This document shows positions 14,457-18,537 of a DNA stretch of 18,537 nucleotides, in pieces. Location: NCBI GenBank assembly GCA_902464195.1, contig CABQJB010000016.1:1-18537 (forward strand). Reading direction: 5' to 3'. This DNA is from an uncultured Megasphaera sp. (GTDB taxonomy: Bacteria; Bacillota; Negativicutes; Veillonellales; Megasphaeraceae). The notes below the pieces were generated by a model. It made no database searches. It was not told where the DNA came from and was given only the letters and a program-made list of their open reading frames with translations. Numbering within the stretch: the first letter of the stretch is position 1; every line of letters starts with the position of its first letter. Both the position numbers and the translations under genes were made by a program.

Positions 14457-15047
14457 GTGGCAGAAAAAATCGTATTGGCAACGCACAATGCCGGAAAAAT
14501 CCGGGAATTCAAGAGCATCCTGGAGCCCTTAGGCTATGAAGCCCTTTCCGTCCATGACGTCATCGCCGATATTACCGAGCCGGAAGAAACGGGGAAGACC
14601 TTTGCCGAAAATGCCTTGCTCAAGGCAACCTATTATATGAAGGCTACCGGTCTGCCCTGCCTGGCAGACGACTCGGGCATCGCCGCCGACGCCCTCGGCG
14701 GCCGTCCCGGCGTCTATTCGGCCCGCTATGCTGGTCCGGACTGCGATGATGAAGCCAACAACCAGAAACTCATCGCCGACCTGGCCGCCTTCCCGCCGGA
14801 ACAGCGCACAGTCCACTATATCTGTTCCCTCGTCCTCATCTGGCCGGACGGCCGGACGGTGACGGCTGAGGGGAGCTGTGACGGCGTCCTGCGCGACTTC
14901 TATGCCGGCGACAACGGCTTCGGCTATGACCCGCTCTTCTATGTACCTGAAAAAGGCAAGACTATGGCCGAAATGACCATGGAAGAGAAGAATGCCATTA
15001 GCCATCGCGGCAAAGCCTTGAAGAAGCTCGTCGAGGCCCTGTCATGA
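14457..15047 (+). CDS. rdgB: RdgB/HAM1-type dITP/XTP pyrophosphatase
   Basis: Removes non-canonical purine NTPs (dITP, ITP, XTP) by converting them to the monophosphate and PPi, protecting DNA and RNA. The 196-aa protein has the family signatures LATHNAGKIREF, ENALLKATYY, LADDSGI, PGVYSARYAG, NGFGYDPLF and the C-terminal ISHRGKALKKL. GTG 14457 is the start, with AAGGAGA (14444-14450) 6-7 bases upstream. Its TGA overlaps the ATG of the phosphodiesterase gene by 4 bases (ATGA), so translation is coupled. It complements the MazG pyrophosphohydrolase encoded elsewhere in this window. Confidence 0.95.
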   Translation: MAEKIVLATHNAGKIREFKSILEPLGYEALSVHDVIADITEPEETGKTFAENALLKATYYMKATGLPCLADDSGIAADALGGRPGVYSARYAGPDCDDEANNQKLIADLAAFPPEQRTVHYICSLVLIWPDGRTVTAEGSCDGVLRDFYAGDNGFGYDPLFYVPEKGKTMAEMTMEEKNAISHRGKALKKLVEALS

Positions 15048-15541
15048 GTACCATCCGCGTCGGCCTGGTCAGTGACAGCCACGGCCGTTTTGAATGTTTG
15101 TCGCGCATGGCCGATGCCGTGCCCGACGTGGCGGCCTGGATTCATTGCGGCGACTACTGCGACGACGGTGAAGACCTGGCCATCTATACGGGTGTTCCCG
15201 TCTATGCCGTTTTAGGCAATAATGATTACATGACCCATACGAAGGATCCGGAATGCCGCTGCGTCACCGTCGGCGGCGTTCGCATCGTCGCCATCCACGG
15301 CTGTCAGTGGTATGGTGAACGGCGCTGGCAGAAACTCGTCGAACTGGGCCGCCAGAACCAGGCGGACCTCGTCGCCTTTGGCCATACGCACCGCCGTTTC
15401 GTCAAGATGGACGGAGAGATGTGGGTCGTCAATCCCGGCAGTATCGGTCTGCCCCGGGATGGCCGGAAGGGGACGTATGCCATCGTGTCCATCGATGACG
15501 GCGTCATTACCGACGTGGCCTTTCACGAAATCGAACGGTAA
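15044..15541 (+). CDS. YfcE/MJ0936-family metallophosphoesterase
   Basis: Binuclear-metal phosphodiesterase of 165 aa. The calcineurin-type metal ligands are all visible: Asp11 and His13 in DSHG, Asp37 in GDYCDD, Asn60 in GNND, His85 in HG, and His114 and His116 in GHTH. Members hydrolyse artificial phosphodiesters and the true substrate is generally unknown. The start ATG 15044 overlaps the rdgB stop as ATGA. The rdgB-yfcE pairing recurs in Firmicutes. The stop is 27 bases before the likely speD start. Cytosolic, with no signal peptide. Confidence 0.93.
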   Translation: MSTIRVGLVSDSHGRFECLSRMADAVPDVAAWIHCGDYCDDGEDLAIYTGVPVYAVLGNNDYMTHTKDPECRCVTVGGVRIVAIHGCQWYGERRWQKLVELGRQNQADLVAFGHTHRRFVKMDGEMWVVNPGSIGLPRDGRKGTYAIVSIDDGVITDVAFHEIER

Positions 15542-15568
15542 TTCCAGCAGAAATGGATGATGAGATTC

Positions 15569-16333
15569 ATGAAAACGAATAAACTCAAGCTCTACGGGTT
15601 CAACAACCTGACCAAGACCCTGAGCTTCAACATGTATGACATTTGTTATGCCGTCAGCGACGAGTCGCGCCGTCAGTACATCGAATATATCGATGAACAG
15701 TACAATGCCGACAGGTTGACAAAAATTCTGCGCAACGTGTCGGACATCATCGGTGCCCACGTCCTCAACGTCGCCAGCCAGGACTATGACCCGCAAGGGG
15801 CCAGTGTTACCATCCTCATTTCCGAAGAAGAAGTGCACGATGCCGATGTCGTCTGTCATCTCGACAAGAGCCATCTGACCGTCCATACCTATCCCGAAAG
15901 CCATCCCCAAAAGGGCATCATGACTTTCCGGGCCGATATCGATGTGTCTACGTGCGGCCGCATTTCGCCGCTCAACGCCTTGAATTATCTCCTCGACAGC
16001 TTCGATTCGGATATCGTTACCCTCGATTACCGCGTCCGCGGCTTTACGCGCGATGTGAACGGCAAGAAACTCTTCATCGACCACCGTATCAATTCCATTC
16101 AGAACTACATCGCACAGGGTACACGCAACCGCTACGATATGATTGACGTCAATGTCTACCAGGAAAACATCTTCCATACCAAGATGGTCCTGCACGACTT
16201 CGATTTGGATAATTATCTCTTCAATATCACCAAAGCCGACCTGACGCCGCGCCAGCAGCAGCAGATACGCCGTCAGGTGCGCCAGGAAATGCTGGAAATC
16301 TACAACGGCCGCAATATGCCGTCCATACACTAA
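15569..16333 (+). CDS. speD: S-adenosylmethionine decarboxylase proenzyme, Enterobacteria-type
   Basis: Makes decarboxylated SAM for spermidine synthesis. The protein undergoes autocatalytic cleavage that creates a pyruvoyl cofactor at Ser101, in the motif CHLDKSHLTVHTYPE; Cys129 lies 28 residues later as in the E. coli enzyme. The sequence closely parallels E. coli SpeD (LYGFNNLTKTLSF, YDPQGASVTILISEE, VYQENIFHTKM, GRNMP near the end), but lacks a roughly 13-residue stretch just before the cleavage site. I prefer ATG 15569, giving 254 aa and an N-terminus matching E. coli; in-frame ATGs at 15557 and 15560 are alternatives, and none has a strong SD. No spermidine synthase gene lies adjacent; the next gene is a class II aldolase. 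Confidence 0.94.
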   Translation: MKTNKLKLYGFNNLTKTLSFNMYDICYAVSDESRRQYIEYIDEQYNADRLTKILRNVSDIIGAHVLNVASQDYDPQGASVTILISEEEVHDADVVCHLDKSHLTVHTYPESHPQKGIMTFRADIDVSTCGRISPLNALNYLLDSFDSDIVTLDYRVRGFTRDVNGKKLFIDHRINSIQNYIAQGTRNRYDMIDVNVYQENIFHTKMVLHDFDLDNYLFNITKADLTPRQQQQIRRQVRQEMLEIYNGRNMPSIH

Positions 16334-16346
16334 GGGGGGCGAGAGC

Positions 16347-16979
16347 TTGGATACGAAGAAAACACTGTGTCGCATCGGCCAGAAAATGAAAGAAGCCGGC
16401 CTGGTTGCAGCTTGTGATGGCAATATCAGTTTCCGCCGCGACGACGGCACAATCGTCATCACGCCGTCAGGCGTGCCAAAAGGGGAACTGAAGCCGAAAC
16501 ACCTGCTCGTCATCGACCTCGACGGTCACGTCCTGGAAGGGACGGGGAAGGCCTCGTCGGAATCGGCCCTCCACTTAGAAATTTATCGGAAGCGAGAAGA
16601 CGTCCGGGCCATCATCCACGCCCATCCCGTCACGGCCACAGCCCTGACCGTAGCCGGCATTCCTTTCCGGCCGGACATCGTCACCGAAGGGGCCCTGGTC
16701 CTGGGACCGGTGCCTACCGTACCCTATGCGCCGCCGGGATCGGCGGAACTGGCCACGGCCTGTGCTGAAGCCGCAGAAGGAGCCGACGTCTTCCTCATGG
16801 AACGCCACGGCGCCGCCACCGTCGGCCGGGACCTGGACCAGGCCTTCTACCGCCTGGAAACCCTGGAAACCGTAGCCAAGATGTACCGCGATTCTCTCAT
16901 CTTCGCTGCCGCCAGCAGCCAACAAAAAAATAACCCCGCTGCCAAAGCCCAGCCATTGAGCTGGTATTTGAAACAGTAA
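16347..16979 (+). CDS. Class II aldolase/adducin-family protein (FucA-like)
   Basis: Zinc-dependent aldolase, 210 aa. FucA-type active-site residues are visible: DGNISFR (24-30), SG-x-P-K-G (41-46), catalytic Glu73 in SSESALH, zinc ligands His91 and His93 in HAHPVT, and His154 in ERHG. The start is TTG 16347 with AAGGGGGG (16332-16339) 7-8 bases upstream; the first ATG would remove the conserved start of the fold. The homology fits L-fuculose-phosphate aldolase, methylthioribulose-1-phosphate dehydratase (MtnB) or the deoxyribulose-phosphate aldolase of the 5'-deoxyadenosine/MTA salvage shunt. Direct adjacency to speD, whose pathway releases MTA, makes a salvage role attractive, but this is inference. 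A run of seven A occurs near its 3' end. Confidence 0.88.
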   Translation: MDTKKTLCRIGQKMKEAGLVAACDGNISFRRDDGTIVITPSGVPKGELKPKHLLVIDLDGHVLEGTGKASSESALHLEIYRKREDVRAIIHAHPVTATALTVAGIPFRPDIVTEGALVLGPVPTVPYAPPGSAELATACAEAAEGADVFLMERHGAATVGRDLDQAFYRLETLETVAKMYRDSLIFAAASSQQKNNPAAKAQPLSWYLKQ

Positions 16980-16980
16980 A

Positions 16981-17015
16981 AAAAAGGAGCTGTCCCATGA
17001 AGACAGCTCCTTTTT
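16981..17015. terminator. Bidirectional terminator hairpin within repeat copy 2
   Basis: A perfect 14-bp stem joins 16981-16994 and 17002-17015 around the loop CCATGAA. The A5 and T5 ends give a T-tract on both strands, so it can stop the speD-aldolase unit (+) and the diguanylate cyclase transcript (-). It is a sharper hairpin than its copy-1 counterpart. Confidence 0.88.
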
Positions 17016-17100
17016 GAGTATTAAGTTTGCAGTTTGTAGTTTTTAGTGAATGTTTTTTAATTTAAAGTCATCTCCTACAAACTCCATACTACAAACTATA
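16981..17100 (-). repeat. Intergenic repeat element, copy 2 (inverted relative to copy 1)
   Basis: The reverse complement of this stretch aligns with 11738-11864: the 42-base core 17010-17051 is identical and the outer parts diverge moderately, with a short deletion of about 6-7 bases. AGTTTGTAG (17031-17039) pairs with CTACAAACT at 17075-17083 or 17089-17097, preserving the hairpin. It fills the convergent gap between the aldolase gene and the diguanylate cyclase gene. Confidence 0.85.
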
Positions 17101-17115
17101 AAGCAAAAGGAATTA

Positions 17116-17142
17116 CGCATGATAGCAAAAAAAATTCATGCG
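17116..17142 (-). repeat. Inverted repeat downstream of the diguanylate cyclase gene
   Basis: CGCATGA (17116-17122) and TCATGCG (17136-17142) form a 7-bp stem around a 13-base loop containing a run of eight A. On the minus strand it lies about 15 bases past the cyclase stop. The T-run is in the loop and not after the stem, so it is not a standard terminator; it may be an mRNA-end hairpin. Confidence 0.45.
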
Positions 17143-17156
17143 ACAGCCCTTGACTC

Positions 17157-18512
17157 CTACCCCCGCTTAAGGTCGTGGTAATAGGCTTCTTTGTCCTGGT
17201 ACATGGCGTTGTCTGCGGCGTGGATGGCCTGCAATATCTGGGCGGCATCGTTGATCCATTGGCCGCCGATGGCGATGGACAGGGGACATTCGCCGGCGGC
17301 CCGGTCGCGGAGGGAGGCCAGGCAGGCCTGGAATTGCCTGGCTGGGATATCTGGCAGGAAAATGACGAATTCGTCACCGCCTGTACGGTAGACTTTATCT
17401 GCTCCGAAGCAGCGGACCAGTAGAGTGGCTATGGTCTGCAAGGCCCTGTCGCCAGCCAGGTGGCCTTCCTGGTCGTTGATGGCTTTCAGGCCGTTCAGAT
17501 CGGTAAAGATGACGCCCATGCTGTCATGCTGCCCCAGCAGTTCGTCGATGCGCTGCGTATAGGCGTTGCGGTTCTGGATGCCTGTCAGGCTGTCGTAGAA
17601 ACTCAAGTGGTCCAGCTGCATGACCAGACGGTGCGTCGTAATCTTGGCGCTGATGAAATAAGAAATCGTTTCTAAGACGTCGACAGTATTGACGAAGTTG
17701 TTGATTTCGTAATTATCGGCGACCAAATAGCCCCATAAGCGCTGTTTATGGTAGAAGGGGACGGCGATGAGGCGCTCGATGCCCTGGCGTTTGAGATTTT
17801 CGTAGGCCCGCAGGTCATCGCCGCGCAGGGCTTCGATGTCTTCGATAAGGACCAGGGACGAATCCTTCAGAAACCGTTCCCAGCAGGCTACATAGACGTG
17901 GTAATCCAGGTTCTGTAAAGTCGCGATTTCCGACGAGACGCCGGAGGCGCACCATTCAAAGGTATTGGAAATCGTCGTGCCATCCGTTTCCAGGATGTAC
18001 AGGCGGTCAGGCTGGATTAGATTCCCCAATTCTTTCAGGGCGTGGTCCATGGAAGCGCTATAGGCCTCATCGCTGTTGAGTATCTTCGATACTCTGATGA
18101 TGGCTTCATTGGTCAGTCGCTTGCGGCGAAAGTTCATCTGTTCCAGCCGTTCGTCATCGACGTCCATGAAGATGAAGGCCACATAGCCCGGTTTTTCCAG
18201 GGGCGCTGCCGTAAAAGTCAGCCAATGATTGATTTCCGGGCTGTACAAGCTGTCGTGGACGGCCTGGCCCGTCGTCAGGGCCTGCCAGCAGTAGTTCATC
18301 CAGCGCACATCGCCTTTTTGATAGACGTCGAAAAAGCGGCGCCCAATCAGGTCTTCCCGGCCGTAGCCTGCAAAATGGCAATACGATTGATTTACATAGA
18401 CGTATTGCGTATTTTCCACGGACTTGCCATCCTCCGCCAGGAGGACCTTGAAGACAGCATACGGCGTCGGGATGTCTTCAAATAAGTCTGGGTCAAAACA
18501 AAAGTTATTCAT
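17157..18512 (-). CDS. PAS-GAF-GGDEF diguanylate cyclase
   Basis: Soluble signalling enzyme of 451 aa, predicted to make cyclic di-GMP from two GTP. Residues about 8-125 form a PAS-like domain (PYAVFKVLL, YVNQSYCHFAGYGREDLIGRRFFDVY). Residues about 135-290 form a GAF domain. The GGDEF domain runs from about 300, with FYDSLTGIQNRNAY, FTDLNGLKAIND, EGHLAGD and the intact active-site GGDEF at 378-382. The product-inhibition RxxD site, expected five residues ahead, reads FGAD (369-372), so the Arg is missing. There is no signal peptide or membrane helix. AGGTGA (18517-18522, minus strand) precedes the ATG. The input ligand is unknown; no EAL or HD-GYP partner is nearby. Confidence 0.95.
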   Translation of the reverse strand: MNNFCFDPDLFEDIPTPYAVFKVLLAEDGKSVENTQYVYVNQSYCHFAGYGREDLIGRRFFDVYQKGDVRWMNYCWQALTTGQAVHDSLYSPEINHWLTFTAAPLEKPGYVAFIFMDVDDERLEQMNFRRKRLTNEAIIRVSKILNSDEAYSASMDHALKELGNLIQPDRLYILETDGTTISNTFEWCASGVSSEIATLQNLDYHVYVACWERFLKDSSLVLIEDIEALRGDDLRAYENLKRQGIERLIAVPFYHKQRLWGYLVADNYEINNFVNTVDVLETISYFISAKITTHRLVMQLDHLSFYDSLTGIQNRNAYTQRIDELLGQHDSMGVIFTDLNGLKAINDQEGHLAGDRALQTIATLLVRCFGADKVYRTGGDEFVIFLPDIPARQFQACLASLRDRAAGECPLSIAIGGQWINDAAQILQAIHAADNAMYQDKEAYYHDLKRG

Positions 18513-18537
18513 TGTATCACCTAATTAAATATAGTAT

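Noticed and set aside
15212..16513. 433-codon open frame on the minus strand across the phosphodiesterase, speD and aldolase genes
   Set aside because: It overlaps three genes with clear motifs, and its translation has no recognisable family. High GC codon bias on the + strand leaves long antisense frames open.
1..18537. Prophage, transposase, toxin-antitoxin, CRISPR-Cas or other defence genes
   Set aside because: No encoded protein matches such families; MazG here is the housekeeping two-domain form with no MazE/MazF partner.

Overview
The window is a gene-dense, GC-rich bacterial chromosome segment. Every gene is on the + strand except the last one, a diguanylate cyclase that converges on the rest. 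The set of genes points to a Negativicutes (Veillonellaceae-type, diderm Firmicute) genome, and a Megasphaera-like organism is my best guess. The reasons are the dxr-rseP-ispG-proS order, Firmicute-style strong Shine-Dalgarno sites, Rho-independent terminators with T-tracts, a UgtP-type glycosyltransferase, an Enterobacteria-type SpeD, and a CofE-like protein. The genus is an inference from gene content and not something the sequence proves.

Region 1 (1-4796) holds the isoprenoid/envelope/translation operon: the 3' part of dxr, rseP (GTG start), ispG and proS, with tiny gaps. Its terminator hairpin overlaps the promoter of the next gene. Region 2 (4715-7540) holds a lone MarR-family regulator with a textbook promoter and a near-perfect palindromic operator, a strong terminator, an unrecognised 240-aa protein with 34 Arg and only 3 Lys, a MazG whose N-terminal methylase-like domain looks eroded, and the HU gene with its terminator. 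Region 3 (7541-11686) holds a UgtP/MGDG-synthase-type glycosyltransferase, a TSUP-family membrane transporter, a short-chain dehydrogenase, a DUF697-like membrane protein with an acidic Ala/Glu tail, and a DUF1232 (YkvA-like) protein.

Region 4 (11738-17100) is a block of eight genes on one strand: a hotdog thioesterase, murI, a membrane-anchored protein of unknown function, a CofE-like ligase, an RdgB-type NTP pyrophosphatase, a YfcE-like phosphodiesterase, speD, and a class II aldolase. Two copies of a ~125-bp intergenic repeat lie in inverted orientation at its ends. Each copy combines a terminator hairpin with an AGTTTGTAG/CTACAAACT inverted-repeat module, and a 42-bp core is identical between the copies. 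I see no published name for this element from the sequence alone, and it is the most unusual non-coding feature here. Region 5 (17157-18512, minus strand) is a soluble PAS-GAF-GGDEF diguanylate cyclase with an intact GGDEF motif and a degenerate product-inhibition site.

Functionally most of the window is housekeeping: the MEP pathway, envelope proteolysis, tRNA charging, nucleotide-pool sanitation (MazG, RdgB), peptidoglycan precursor supply (MurI), nucleoid structure (HU) and polyamines (SpeD). I find no CRISPR array, tRNA, rRNA, prophage or insertion sequence, and no obvious defence system. The best leads for new biology are the inverted repeat element, the orphan MarR with its operator, the Arg-rich orphan, the DUF697/DUF1232 pair, the CofE-like gene coupled to a membrane-anchored orphan, and the speD-aldolase pair.
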